Shown piece after piece: positions 1 to 10,949 of a stretch of 64,000 nt of DNA; within the stretch, counting starts at the first letter, position 1; every line of letters begins with the position of its first letter. A program made the position numbers and the translations under genes. Where the stretch lies: NCBI GenBank assembly GCA_963277665.1, contig OY728120.1, positions 425,202,138 through 425,266,137 on the forward strand. Direction: 5' to 3'. Below the pieces are notes generated by a model. That model ran no database searches. It was not told the DNA's origin and saw nothing but the letters and a program-made list of their open reading frames with translations. This DNA comes from Viscum album. Its lineage: Eukaryota > Streptophyta > Magnoliopsida > Santalales > Viscaceae.

Positions 1-541
1 CTCAATGGGGATACTCAGGGTAAAGGTGATGTAAGACCATGTTATTCATGGTGATTCCCCATAGGGATGGTCATAGGATGGAAAAAGTCAAATGTTTCTC
101 TAAGGAAAGATATACATTCCATTGGTAGTGTGAGAGGAGGTTCATCAAGAGTTCCATATCTCACCTTTAGTCATTCATCTGGGTGTATTTAAGAAGTGTT
201 TTGTCTTGTAAATTCAGTTCTGATAGCTTGAGATAAATAATCCTATAACAGATTTTGTGGCATGATGTTTGTTCTTTCAACAAGTGAAGGTCGTGCATTG
301 GGTTCTAGGATAATTTCTACAGACATTGTATTTCCATTAATGAAAATGGGAGTCAATTTTAATGAATTTCATTACTAGGTTTCCTTAGGTATAGGGAGGT
401 TTTGATTCTATTTTGGTGGTTATGGACCGAATAATGAAGTTGGCTCATTTCTTGGTGACCAAGAAATTTGAAGCCCAAGAATCAACAAGTCAACAACATA
501 GGAATTAAAAACCAAAGGTATATTGTAATACTGATGATATT
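1..541 (+). other. Leading sequence, probably upstream gag of an Athila-type element
   Basis: No readable open frame or diagnostic motif is visible here. The stretch runs directly into a recognisable Athila-type gag C-terminus, so it is most likely the decayed middle of the same gag gene; the 5' LTR and PBS of that element lie outside the window. This is inference from position only. Confidence 0.3.
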
Positions 542-1000
542 TTGGAACAAAATTTTCTTAATAAACATAATGATCTGAAGAGTCGATGTTTGAAGTTGAG
601 GGAGTTGAAGACACAAACGAGCCAGATTGCCACTGTCATCCATGAACTAGTAAGTAAGAAGTATGGAAATATACCTTACCAACCTACTCCAAATCCCAAG
701 GGGAATTTAAGTGACATCACATTGAGAGGTGGGAGGAAAACAAATGATAGATATTCACCTACCATCCCACTGGGATTCACCCCAACCCTAGAGAATCCCT
801 ATTCAAGAGCAACTGATGAGCATCCAAAGGAGAATGAAAAAGGTAAGAAAAATATAGATGATGCTCCTACCAAACCCCTTCCCTTAAAAAATAGAGTTTT
901 TCAAACCAATAATATGGATGAAGAGGTGATGAAAAAATAAGTTTTAGATACATTCAAGAATGTTGATATCAAAACCCCTCTTATTGAGGCCATTGATTAA
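542..1000 (+). pseudogene. Athila-type gag C-terminal remnant
   Basis: A 132-codon open stretch (542-940). It contains a segment matching the conserved C-terminal linker of Athila gag: a basic leader, then residues reading LKTQTSQIATVIHEL, then a proline-rich patch and the motif ITLRGG-R, equivalent to the family's 'QIA...ITLRSGK' block. Gag forms the virus-like particle. The frame stops at 940 (TAA) and further stops follow, so this is a dead fragment. The Athila protease lies about 300 bp downstream in the same orientation, as expected for a gag-pol polyprotein. Assignment rests on motif recall and not on an alignment. Confidence 0.7.
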
Positions 1001-1261
1001 ATCCCAAGGTATTCCAAATTCCTAAAATAAATTTTTACCAATCAAAGATGGATTAAGGGAAATGAGAGGATAAATCTTGGATGGAATGTGTCAGAACTTA
1101 TTACACCAACTTAATCAATTACAACCAAGTGCAAGGATCTCGTGATATTCACCATCTGATGCACCATAGGGAAGTTACACTTTTCTAATACTTTATGGGA
1201 TTTGGAATCTTCCATTAATGTGATGCCTCACACTTTATTATCTTCATTACAGGTTGGTTAG

Positions 1262-1552
1262 TTGAAGACAATGAGATCAGTGGTGCAGTTGGTGAATAAA
1301 GATACAACATATCCAACGGGAGTCCTTAAGGATGTACTTGTTTGGGTAAGAGACATGATCTTTCCAGTAGATTTATACGTGATTAACATGGAGGATGATC
1401 AAGTAAATTCTCATGCTCCCATTATATTAGGTAGGCCCTTTCTCAAAAATGAAATAAAAATCATAAATTCCCACGAGGTTACACTTTCCATTGAGTTTGG
1501 AGATGAATTTTTGATATTTAATGTTATAGACTCCATAAAGTACCCCTCATAG
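1262..1552 (+). pseudogene. Athila-type aspartic protease C-terminal half
   Basis: A 96-codon open segment with the diagnostic end of an Athila retropepsin: a YPTGVLKDVLVWV block, then FPVDLYVINME, then the strongly conserved APIILGRPFL motif and a final IEFGDEFLIFNV stretch. The protease normally cleaves the gag-pol polyprotein. The N-terminal half with the catalytic D-S/T-G is not readable; upstream sequence 960-1260 is full of stops. The order gag, protease, RT is preserved with neighbours on the same strand. Clearly non-functional. Confidence 0.75.
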
Positions 1553-2100
1553 GACCATTATGCTTTTGTTATCTCCCATTTTGAACCATTAAGTAAAAAA
1601 CCCATGGATTTTGATTATCCTATGATTAGGGAGATTATGATAATTGGATCTAGTTTGATTTCTAAGATCACTTTCACACTTATTTCTAATGCGCAAACCT
1701 CTATTGGATTTGATTTTTATGTAGATTCATAGTCTTATTTTGATCATGTTCACTCTGATTATGACTTGAATATTGAGTATGCTGATGGATTTGATGCATT
1801 ATTCTCTGATTCGACGATGTTTATTATAATACTAATGTTCATTGTGCACATATTTTATTTACTTCAATATCTCTATCCATACATCACCCCCTACATTGGA
1901 ACTCAATCCATTCCCACCAAATCTCAAGTACCCATTCTTGTTAATTGGTGAGAGATTACTTGTTATCATTCTTAAGAATCTCCATTTTGAATATAAAGAA
2001 TTTTTTTTGAATAGTTTGTGGGAGAACATTAGGGAAATCAAGGGGACCTTGGCTTACATATGAGGTACTATCCCCTCCATTTGCATGCATAGGATTATTT
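1553..2100 (+). other. Protease-RT spacer of the Athila-type element
   Basis: No convincing coding segment. Short AT-rich open stretches (for example 1766-1951) show no conserved motif and look like chance frames. In Athila elements a spacer lies between protease and RT, which fits this position. Confidence 0.35.
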
Positions 2101-2227
2101 TGAAAGATGGGGATAAACTAGTTAGGAAACCATGAAGGTGGATCAATCCAACTCTTTTCGAAGTTGTTAAAAAAGAAGTTAAAAAATTACTTAAGTCAAG
2201 TTTCATTTATCCCATTTTAGATTCCCA
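2101..2227 (+). pseudogene. Athila-type reverse transcriptase, N-terminal piece (left of the solo LTR)
   Basis: Reads, with one in-frame stop, as the start of an Athila RT: RWINPTLFEVVKKEVKKLL then SSFIYPILDS, equivalent to the family's 'RLNP...VVKKEV-KLL--G-IYPISDS'. The frame is cut in the codon after the DS pair by a solo LTR that begins at 2228 and resumes at 4188 with the expected W-V-S-P motif. Removing the LTR and one 5-bp target copy joins the two halves in frame. Confidence 0.8.
2223..2227. repeat. Target-site duplication TCCCA, left copy
   Basis: TCCCA lies immediately before the TG of the solo LTR and again immediately after its terminal CA (4183-4187). A 5-bp duplication is typical of LTR retrotransposon integration. 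Confidence 0.9.
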
Positions 2228-4182
2228 TGTAAGAGTTGGTGTCCTAGAACCAAGTTGTTTTACTTTGATTGTATGGATATTTAATTTATTATTACATATT
2301 GTTCATTGTTCTGTATGACTATAATGTAATAATGTCCTAGAGTATTTGTTTCATTGATAAGGTCATGGAAGTTCCCTACTATGATGAGAACCATAAAATT
2401 CTATAACAATATTCTTAAATATAGTTCTACAGTTGGATGACATGCTATGATGGGATACATAGCATGCATATCATTAGGTGCGAGTACTTGTAAGAAGATG
2501 AGACTTCCTCTCATGAAGTTCACACTAGGTAATCTTCAAGATAAAAGATTATGAGAACAGACCTGCTAGTAGGAATTCCGCATGTATTGGTGTCATCAGA
2601 TATTTCTATCTGCAATCATGTGTAATGATCCTTAGACTTTAAGATTATCATTAATACATGTCATGACTTACACACTTTGATTTACTGATGAAAATAGTCA
2701 CACAAATAGTTGGTGGGAATTAGGGTATGTTTGGTGCGTCACGAGTGGCGTGTTATTAATGTATAAGTCGAGGAAGGATTTGTCCCTTCCATTTATGGAA
2801 GTTGATATCTCATCCCTTTGATTGAAATAGAACCATCACACGAAATTCTATGGCTATGGTGTAACGACGAGTTTATTTTAGGTATTCAAATAACAACGTA
2901 TCGAGCATATTAGTTGATGACACAATCATGAAACCTTCTTGATGAGATATTAAGACAAAGGGATTATATTACATAGTGAGCATTCGTATGTGGATGTCTT
3001 TTTTGCGACTTTACGTTCTTTCTCTTGGTTGCCTTGACCCTTTGCTATATAGTAATCTTGGACTTTAGGTAAGCCTGCCTAATGCTAATGAGAAAGAATC
3101 CGAGAGGGTCACACACTAAGTGTTTTTTGTGGTCTTAGTTAAATTCTATTTGAATTTAATTAATGAAATAAATATTATTCTTAAGACCATGGAATAATTT
3201 TATTCAAGTTAACATGGTCTCATAAATTAAATAAAATATATTTATTTATTTTATTGAACATTTAATAAATATTTATTTACTAGTTTGTAAATAAAATATT
3301 TATTTAAGATAAAAAATTATTTATTTATTTATTTGGGTTTTCAATAAATGGAAGTGGAGTTCTAGAGAACCAAGGTCGGTCCGGTAGTAAAATAATTATT
3401 TGAAATATGGTAAATAATTATTTAACTAGTTGGCATAAGTTAAAATAACGCTGTTATTATTTTTGTGATGCGGAATTTTATTTATAATTCTCTTTTATGC
3501 AAGTGGGCACACTATAAATAATGATGCGGTATTATTGTTAAATGCATGGGTTTTCTCTAAGTTCATGAATGTATTTAATTGTTTCTTTGAAATTAAATAT
3601 TGTGACTGAAATTCCATGTATATAAATAGGAAAGTACCCCTATTGTGCCATACACCACACCACACGCCTGGTGAATTGATAATTTTTGATCCAAACAATT
3701 TCTCTCTCGAATCCTCTTCTCTCCGCTCTTAATAATGAGAGACGTTATTCAAGGCTGAAGAACAAGAGATCAAGAACGACCGACACAAGACACTCGCTTC
3801 ACCGCACAAGCACCCAGAGAATGAGCAGTGACGATCGGAGGCCATTGGATCATGTGTGGATCACCGATAGAGGGATTCTAGTTTGGATCCTTACAACCAC
3901 AACAAGATAATCTGGAAGGGTCAATCCGAACGATCAACATCATCAATGAAGAAAAATACCAAAGACACAGGTATTATTTTTGTTTATGAAATTAATTAAA
4001 TTAATTATAAACATGATGTGCAAGATCCTATCTAAAGGTTTCGGGGCCTCTCTAAATCTTAGATTATATTCCATGGAGATTGTAATTCATCGTCGTATTG
4101 ATCTCGGAATAATCATTGATCATGGTAAAAATCTAAATTGGGTGTCGTTCCAACCACGCTTTCACTGCGCTAGGAACCTTCA
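2228..4182 (+). mobile_element. Solo LTR of the Angela-type copia family
   Basis: A 1955-bp unit that begins TGTAAGAGTTGGTG and ends CTTCA, flanked by the TCCCA duplication. It is homologous along its length to the LTRs of the complete Angela-type copia at 24705-34962: the same CCCTAGAACCAA-like start, a similar 'gatgagaacc' block, a TATAAATA box at 3621-3628 about 1.4 kb from the start, and a similar 3' end with 'cattgataatgg'-type sequence. No internal sequence or second LTR is present. It is therefore a solo LTR left by LTR-LTR recombination. It interrupts the RT of the older Athila-type element. Small open frames within it (3495-3698, 3686-3910, 3980-4195) show no coding motifs. Confidence 0.92.
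3621..3628 (+). promoter_or_regulatory. TATA box of the solo LTR
   Basis: TATAAATA, 1393 bp from the LTR start. The same octamer sits 1407 and 1401 bp into the two LTRs of the complete relative, so it is a conserved LTR core-promoter element marking the U3/R region. Activity is not known. Confidence 0.55.
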
Positions 4183-4187
4183 TCCCA
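4183..4187. repeat. Target-site duplication TCCCA, right copy
   Basis: Matches 2223-2227 exactly and directly follows the terminal CA of the solo LTR. Confidence 0.9.
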
Positions 4188-5090
4188 GTGGGTGAGTCCT
4201 ACTCAGGTTGTGCCAAAGAAAGGTGGTGTTACCATTGTTAGAAATGAGAGAGAGGGGTTAGATTTAATGAGGGTGAAAAACATTTGGCGTGTGTGTATTG
4301 AATATAGGAAACTAAGTTAATCCACTCACAAATACCATTTCCACCTCCCATTTGTTAATCAAATGCTTGAGAGACTAGCTGGGAAGATGAACTATTGTTT
4401 CTTGGATGGATTTTCTAGATATTTTCAGGTTCCTATAGCTCTGAAATATTAGAAGAAGATAACATTCACTTGTCCCTTTGGTATATATTCCTACTAAAGA
4501 ATTCCATTTATACTTTTCAATGCCCCATGTACCTTCCATAGATGCATATTGAGTTTTTTTCAGATTTCATTGAGACCTACATGGAGGTATTTATGGTATA
4601 TTTTATATTGTATGGATATTCATTTGATAAATGTATCTTTAGTTTGGGAAAGGTGTTGAATATTTATATTGAGAATAATCTAGTTTTGAACTTTGAAAAA
4701 TGTCATTTCATGGTAGAACATGGTATTGTCTTAGGGCATGTAGTGTCAAAAGATGGAATGTAGGTTGATATATCTAAGGGAGATATTATTTCATCCTTTC
4801 CTTATCCTTCATGTGTGAATGATGTGAGACCATTCCTAGGGAATGTAGACTTTTATCGACACTCCATCAAATATTTTATTAAGATCACTCTACCCTTATC
4901 TCAATTAATTCAAAAAGATATTGACTTAATTTTTTATGATTCATGTAGGGTATCATTTGATGATCTAAAGAAGCATATGACCACTCCACTGATCATACAA
5001 CCCCCATGGTGGGACTATCCATTTGATCTTATGTGTGATGCGTCAAACTTTTCAATTGGAGCAGTCTTATTACAGAGGGTGTAAGGATGT
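4188..5090 (+). pseudogene. Athila-type reverse transcriptase, main part
   Basis: Continues the RT interrupted at 2228. Readable blocks in order are WVSPTQVVPKKGG (just after the duplication), a C-I-E-YRKL block, LPFVNQMLERLAG, the FLDGFSRYFQVPIA block, FTCPFG, then (4542-4763) a stretch ending VLGHVVSKDGM, and (4815-5084) VRPFLGNVDFYRHSIKYF plus the connection to RNase H with LMCDASNFSIGAVL. These are the ordered motifs of gypsy RT. At the YxDD-type site the sequence reads FMVY, so both catalytic aspartates appear lost. Several stops break the frame. Dead. Confidence 0.85.
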
Positions 5091-5400
5091 TCACATGTGA
5101 TTTTCTATGCTTTGAGAACATTGGATTAAACCCAATCAAACTACACTACAACAAATAATTAGTTTCTTACTATTATATTTTATTTAGATAAATTCCATTA
5201 ATATTTATTAGGCTCTAAAGTATTTGTTTTTTTACCATGAATATCTGATGTAACTCTTGAAGAAGCTAGATGAAAATCCCAAACTTATCTGATGGATACC
5301 CCTTCTTCAATAATTTGATATTGAGACAAAGTATAAGAAGGGGTTATAAAACTTAGTGGCATAACACATGAGTAGGATTACTCACACACTAGAGACTAAC
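5091..5400 (+). pseudogene. Athila-type RNase H remnant
   Basis: In the same frame as the RT, degenerate blocks recall a gypsy RNase H: an F-Y-A-x-R-TLD block, a Q-x-NYTTT block, then LDKF--YLLGSKV, then a 'K..LMDTP' block near 5270-5310. The pattern matches the family's 'YASKTLD-AQ-NYTTTEKE' and 'KFR-YLLGSKV'. Many stops are present. It lies between RT and integrase as expected. Confidence 0.65.
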
Positions 5401-5599
5401 ACCTTTGACCAGGTACCACTTTGGGACACTTTCCCTGATGATCATCTTTATGTCATCTTAGGTACGCATCCTGGGTAATACAATTTATTGAACTACCTTT
5501 TTCTTTTGAAATTCCTACAAATTTAAAGAAACATCAAGTCTAAAAATTAAAGATGTGGTCTAGGTTTTATGTGTTGGATGATCCCTACCTCTGGCACAT

Positions 5600-6000
5600 G
5601 TTTAGTGACCAAGTCATTATAAGATGTGTTCCTGATCATGAGTTTGAGTCTATTTTATATTTTTTTCATACCCTTTCTTGTGGGGGACACATTGGACCCA
5701 AAAAGATGGTTAGGTAAGTCTTATACTCTGGATTATATTGGACTAGCTTGTTCCATTATGATTATGTATTTTGTAAGTCATGGTCACATCACCAACACAC
5801 TGGAAACATTTCAAGGATACATGAGATTCCCTAACAACCCATATTATTTTGTGAGATTTTTTATGTTTGGGGAATTTATTTTATGGGTTATTTTACAATT
5901 TCATTTAGTTTCTTGTACATTTTGGCCACTATTGATTATGTTATCAAATGGGTGAAATCCAAGGCCACTAGGTTTAGTTTAGATAATTCTTTAATGGTTA
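5600..6000 (+). pseudogene. Athila-type integrase, N-terminal half
   Basis: With stops, reads RCVPDHEFESIL then FFHTLSCGGHIG (the first half of the HHCC zinc finger region), then SGLYWTSLF, a segment equivalent to the second Cys pair, TGNIS, and finally FYVWGIYFMG and an I-D-Y-V-I-K-W-V block of the catalytic core (family: 'VWGIDFMGPF...VDYVSKWVEA'). The D of the first catalytic block is a Y here. Homology ends near 6000 and the C-terminal half of the core is missing. The longest open frame here (5626-5955) is in another phase and is not the gene. Confidence 0.8.
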
Positions 6001-8090
6001 TATTAAGTTAATTATTATTATTTATAGAAATTGGTTCTTGTTTTAGTATTTATTCAAAAGTGTTTCCAATTTCAGTGTTCCTAGAATGGAGGAATTCTCT
6101 AAATAGGTGAATGTTGAAACTTCCCATAGACTGAGACTGTCTAATTTGATCCCTAAGGCTACATTAAATCTCATGGTCAAGATATAAGAGATCCATGGGA
6201 TTATTTCATGTCATAAATCAAATAAAATTCAAATAAAGAAAAGTAAACCATAATAAAAAGATAATAAATTTGAGTCGATGGTCCAAAAAAAAAAGAAGAA
6301 AACAAAAGAATAAGAAAAATTCAGATTGGGTAAAGAAGGAAGAAATAAGAGAAGAATAAACTAAAATGAAAATTAAAAAAAATACCTCTAAATGGTCGAA
6401 ATAAATACTTGACTCCCCAAAAATGGTGCCAATTTGAAAGGTGCTATCATGGGTTCTCTCAAATTATGTACAATTTTTAATTATTTAGGTGCAACAGAGT
6501 GATTGACCAAGGTTATCTCTCAAAGGAGGAATCAATTAAAACAACATATTAAAGGTATTTTGAAAATAAAATATAATAACATAAACACACTAATTAAAAT
6601 TATGGGGGTTTATTAACATTTGTAAATATTAAATATTTATATTGGAAGAAGATTTCATTTTTTTGTTTTTGTTTTTGAAATGAAATTTGATTAATAAGAC
6701 CCAACGAGAAGATGTTTTTTTCGAAAATATTTTTAGAAGAAATAATCGATATAACCCTACCTATTCACTTAATTATTAATAATTATAATTTAAATTAATA
6801 TCCACATAATTATTATCCCCTAATTTTTTAACCCCCAAACCTTATGAGAGTAAACATTACCACAAAGATGAAGTGAATTAAACCCTAGGCTAGCTTCGGA
6901 ACATGCAATCGAAACACCCTTATTTGGTTGTAATTCCAAGGATAACTCATGGTTAGTGGTAAATTAGGGAATAAATGAATTATAGAAATGTGGATGAATT
7001 GATTTTTGGGATTATATTTTAACTCTACAAATTTATCTCATGTGGTTTTTTATTACCGATTAAGATTGCACTCTCACAATTTACACAAATCTCGACCGCA
7101 TGTGATTTTGTGTTAATTATTAAATTACTTTATTAGTTTATTTTAAATTAAAAACTCAATTCATATATCATATTATATGAATTAAATTATCCCATTTATT
7201 CAAAATAAATAAATTTATAAGTTAATAGATAGATCAGTTACTAATAAAACTACTCTTCTATGGGCGGTGTAGTCATCGTAGAAACGAATTGCATTCACAA
7301 AGGTTTAGAAAGGGTATAACCCAATCAAATTTTTACTCTTGGGTTACATCCTAAATAATTAAATAAAATAATAAATAATTTAAAATAATATAATAAATGG
7401 AATATAAACTAATAAGTTTATTATGAAAACACAAACATTACAACATGAGGAAGAAAAAGAAGGATTCAATGAAGGGATCCTTGCTTCAAGAGCTCCCCCT
7501 CTTGAAATGTTTAGATAAATGAAGTTAAAACAATTATCCTATTACCTAAATCTCCTAATTAATGTCACTAACCCCTAAAAATAATAAAAATAAATATTTA
7601 TATAGTGTATGAGAGACTAGGTTTAAAAGAGGTTTCAAGTGTGAATTAATAAATTATGCTAAATATTTTAATCCAACTTACACCAACTTTTTGGCCACTA
7701 AAACACATGAAATAACTATCATTAAAGAATTATTATTTGTGATAAATCAGTTCCTTGATCTTATCTCCAAATTTGGGCCCAATCCAATAATTTATGAAGA
7801 ATTTATGGCCCAACCACTGAAGTGGTGCCCAATCTGGAGAGTCCAGTCCTTCTTTGATTTCATGGAACATTTACCCCAATCAAATGCATGATCCAACTAA
7901 GATTTCCTAAATGAAATATTTTTCCCATTAATTTATGAACATTTTTATAAAATTTTAAGTTTAAATAATACATAAAAAACTATTATGGATGAAATAATAT
8001 AGTGAACTTTAAAGGGAAAAACTTGAATTTTCATCAAATTTTTAAACGAATGATCTAATCTCAAATATTTTATAAATAAACAACATTAAC
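6001..8090. other. AT-rich gene-free stretch, possibly 3' non-coding/LTR of the Athila-type element
   Basis: No coding motif seen. An A-rich, purine-rich run near 6240-6400 resembles the low-complexity leader of a polypurine region. Beyond it come blocks such as 'gtgcaacagagtgattgacc' at about 6489 and an 'aagggatccttgcttcaagag' block near 7480. A second stretch at about 11050-11870 has a similar order of blocks, so both may derive from one non-coding repeat family. The frame at 7691-7891 shows no known motif. The boundaries are not defined; assignment to an Athila LTR is a guess. Confidence 0.3.
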
Positions 8091-8095
8091 ATAAT

Positions 8096-9100
8096 GTGAG
8101 GAATTTTTTTCATTTATTATCAATAAAATATTCAATAAAATTTTGTTTTATCACCATGGAGTCGAGTTCGATGGATGCTTTGGTGAAACAATATATGGAT
8201 AAGGTTATACAGATTCATGGGGTGCCCAAGACCATCATCTCATTTTGGGATTCTTATTTTACCTTGAGAATTTGGAAAGGATTGTAGTATTATTTTTAAT
8301 CCTAGTTTTCCCATAGTAAAAATCCCCCCAAATGGATGGATATATTTATTGGACCATCTAGACACTAGAGGATATGTTTTGGGATTTCTCTTAGTTTTTA
8401 AAGGATCATGGGTGAAGCACCTGTCCTTAGTAGTGTTTACTTATAAAAACTATCATCAAGCTTACATCAACATTGAACATTTTGGGTAATTATATGGGAG
8501 ACCATGTTGATCAATATTTTTCTATAATGAGGCTGGGTAAGTACTCTTTCTTATATTAAATGTGATGTAGAGTATTATTGATAATATCCAACTGGTTTGA
8601 GAGTATATGAAGGTAGCGCAAGACCCTCATAATTTTTATGAATAATAGAGGTGGAGACATATATAGTTTGAGGTTGGAGTGAATGTATTCATATGATTTT
8701 TCCCTTATCATGGGAAGTATAGGTTTGGTTAGGGGATAAATTCATCCCCTTGATTTATTAAACCTTTTGACGTGTAAGAGTATGTCGATGAAGTAGCATA
8801 TCAGTTGAGGCTTCCTCTATGATTGAACATAGTTCATAACTTATTCCATGTATCACATCTTCATTAGTATCTTCATGATGACTCCCATTTCATTGACTGG
8901 GGAGAGTTTGATATTTAGGATAAAGTGATGTTTGTAGAGTGGTCGATCAAGATCTAAGATTTTCAAGAGAGGGTGTTGGATGGGAGATCCATTCCATTCT
9001 TTTCCTGTTGAGACACTACTTTCTAAAGGATAGTATTTGGGAATGTGAGTGGAAGATGTGAGATTAGTATACCAAGCTATTTTGATCCTATTTTAATTAT
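8096..9100 (+). pseudogene. Chromovirus (Tekay/Del-like) integrase C-terminus with chromodomain remnant
   Basis: Opens with an integrase-core block: DALVKQYMDKVIQIHGVPKTI, then S-F-W-D-S-Y-F-T in place of the family's SDRDSRFT. Further on, with stops and frame changes, come LRLPL then NIVHNLFHVSHLH (family: 'LPPSLSxVHNVFHVSMLR'), a DDSHFIDWG block, VLDGRSIP, and near 9040-9065 the ECEWKM and Y-T-K-LF pieces of the chromodomain end ('ATWE-E--MR--YP-LF'). The integrase inserts cDNA and the chromodomain is thought to steer it to heterochromatin. The 5' part of the element is missing: homology starts abruptly near 8090. Confidence 0.75.
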
Positions 9101-9190
9101 AAATGATGTAATTTTTGGATCGATGATGATTTATGATGTCACTTGGTTATTATCATTATTTTTTGATTGATTACATCATTCTTATTAATA

Positions 9191-9210
9191 GGTATATTTA
9201 GGGGGAGTGA
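9191..9210 (+). other. Polypurine tract of the + strand chromovirus
   Basis: A tract ending AGGGGGAGTGA just before a TG that begins long non-coding sequence, about 100 bp after the chromodomain remnant. This is the expected position and composition for the plus-strand primer. Confidence 0.6.
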
Positions 9211-9422
9211 TGGTGTTTGTTTTCTTGTTCTGGGTATGGTTTTAAATTCTCAAGGATGAGAATTGTTTGATTGGTATATTTTTAAATAGTCTAAACCATC
9301 CAAGGTCTATTACTTTGAGTGGTTTTTGGTGTTGTAGGTGTTCAAGGATGGTTCTTGAAGGAAAAGGTTGATCCAGAGTTGAAATTTTGGTTGTAGAGGT
9401 GGCTTACAACATCAATAGGAAG

Positions 9423-9718
9423 TTCACGATGTGAAGGAGTCTATATTCAGGGCCTAAAAGGTTGTTTATGCATTGAGGTTTCAAGGGGAATTTTTTCATG
9501 GCTTTAGGTTTTTGGGGGGTAATTTTGTGGAATATTAAATGGTATTTTATTTAAGGTTATTCACATTGTGAATGGAGGATTCATGGTATGAATTTATTTT
9601 AGATTGATGCACCATGAAATTTGGCAGACTCTCAATGGGTTTGGACTTAAATTCATCTATGTATTGAAATGAATTGATGCCCTGAATTGTGACCATTGTT
9701 AATATTCACAACATGAAT
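9423..9718. repeat. Cluster of short interrupted palindromes TTCAC-N3-GTGAA
   Basis: Four short palindromes with 5-6 bp arms and a 3-bp spacer: TTCACGATGTGAA (9423-9435), ATTCACATTGTGAAT (9559-9573), ATTCATGGTATGAAT (9579-9593) and ATTCACAACATGAAT (9704-9718, one arm mismatch). Function unknown. They lie early in the LTR. Confidence 0.75.
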
Positions 9719-10949
9719 CAATGTATCATGTCATGAATGCATAATTTCTATATTATCTATAAATTAGGAAGCCCTTTGAATATCTTTCTTTTCCCTTAAA
9801 TTTTGGGTGATCCCTATACAATTTTGGGAGCCCATCCAACCTTGATTACTTACCTTTAATCCTTGGATTCTAGAGGTTAAATATAAGTGATCTGAGGGGA
9901 GTTATCCCATTTTTTACCTTTGATTTATTTCAATTATTCTCTTATTAATTATCCATGGTTGTGGAGTTTCAATAGGATTATGTATGGGTTATTTTTATGA
10001 TGAGACGTTGATGTGATTTTGGTTGCTTTGGGGTTATTTTTGTGGGTTTGATCCTATAGGTGACTTCACTCCTGGTTGTATTGTGTAGTGATTTATAAAT
10101 CATTGATCGAGGTAGTGGATTCAATAACTCTCATGTTCATGTGTAAGTTTTGGAATTATCACACCTATGTTTTAGTTGGATGGATGGTATGGAACAACCT
10201 AATGAAGATAATAACTAGAATTAATAATTAACCGGGTGGGGATTTGTGATCTCATGTGGTTATTCTTGGTTATTTTCTCTTTTTTTCTTATTAGTGTGTT
10301 ATAATTTCCTTAGTAGTTTATAGCAAGATTTTTTTTGTCTATAAATTGAATAAAAACATAAATATCGTAATGTAGTGATAACTAATGGAATAGGTATAAA
10401 ATATGTTTATAGTTATTCTTCGAATTGATAAAATATAGAAGCATGCTATGGTATCTATTAATTATTGTAAGCTATTAATTGTGAATGTAATTTATTCATA
10501 ATGAATCATCTAATCCAATAAAGTAATGAAATGGTTGTCTGAAAAATATTTTTTGGGGGGGACAGTAAGCCAAATTTGTTATGTAGGTTGGGAATCCTTG
10601 GTTCTATGGCCTTAGTTTACTTGTGATTTTTCTGAAAATCATATTTTAATTATAAGTATCACTTGGAGATTATATCATTGATGTGAATTATGTAGACCTG
10701 GGATGGTTTGTTATATTAGTGTAATAGGGGATATGGAAGATTTCATAGATGATGTGGGATATGTTTGTGAGTTATATTAGTAAGTCATGGGTTGCAGAAG
10801 ATGTTATACATAACATGAGATATGATTGTTAGTTATCTTGGTGCAGCAAGGGTTGTGGATGCCTTGATATGGTTGGTAAGAGGAACATTTGGGTTACTAT
10901 AGATGTGGTAGGGGTACAATAGTTTTGGAATGTAATTGAGAATAATGAA

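Noticed and set aside
1766..2063. Short frames between protease and RT as a possible host gene
   Set aside because: No domain, AT-driven composition, overlapping frames on both strands, and position within an obvious retroelement.
3495..4195. Three frames of 67-74 codons that could be small genes
   Set aside because: They fall wholly inside a solo LTR with clear ends and target duplication, and they are not conserved in the homologous parts of the other LTRs.
5626..5955. 109-codon frame with hydrophobic stretches resembling a membrane protein
   Set aside because: Another phase of the same DNA carries clear integrase motifs in the right order for the Athila-type element; the hydrophobic frame is a shadow.
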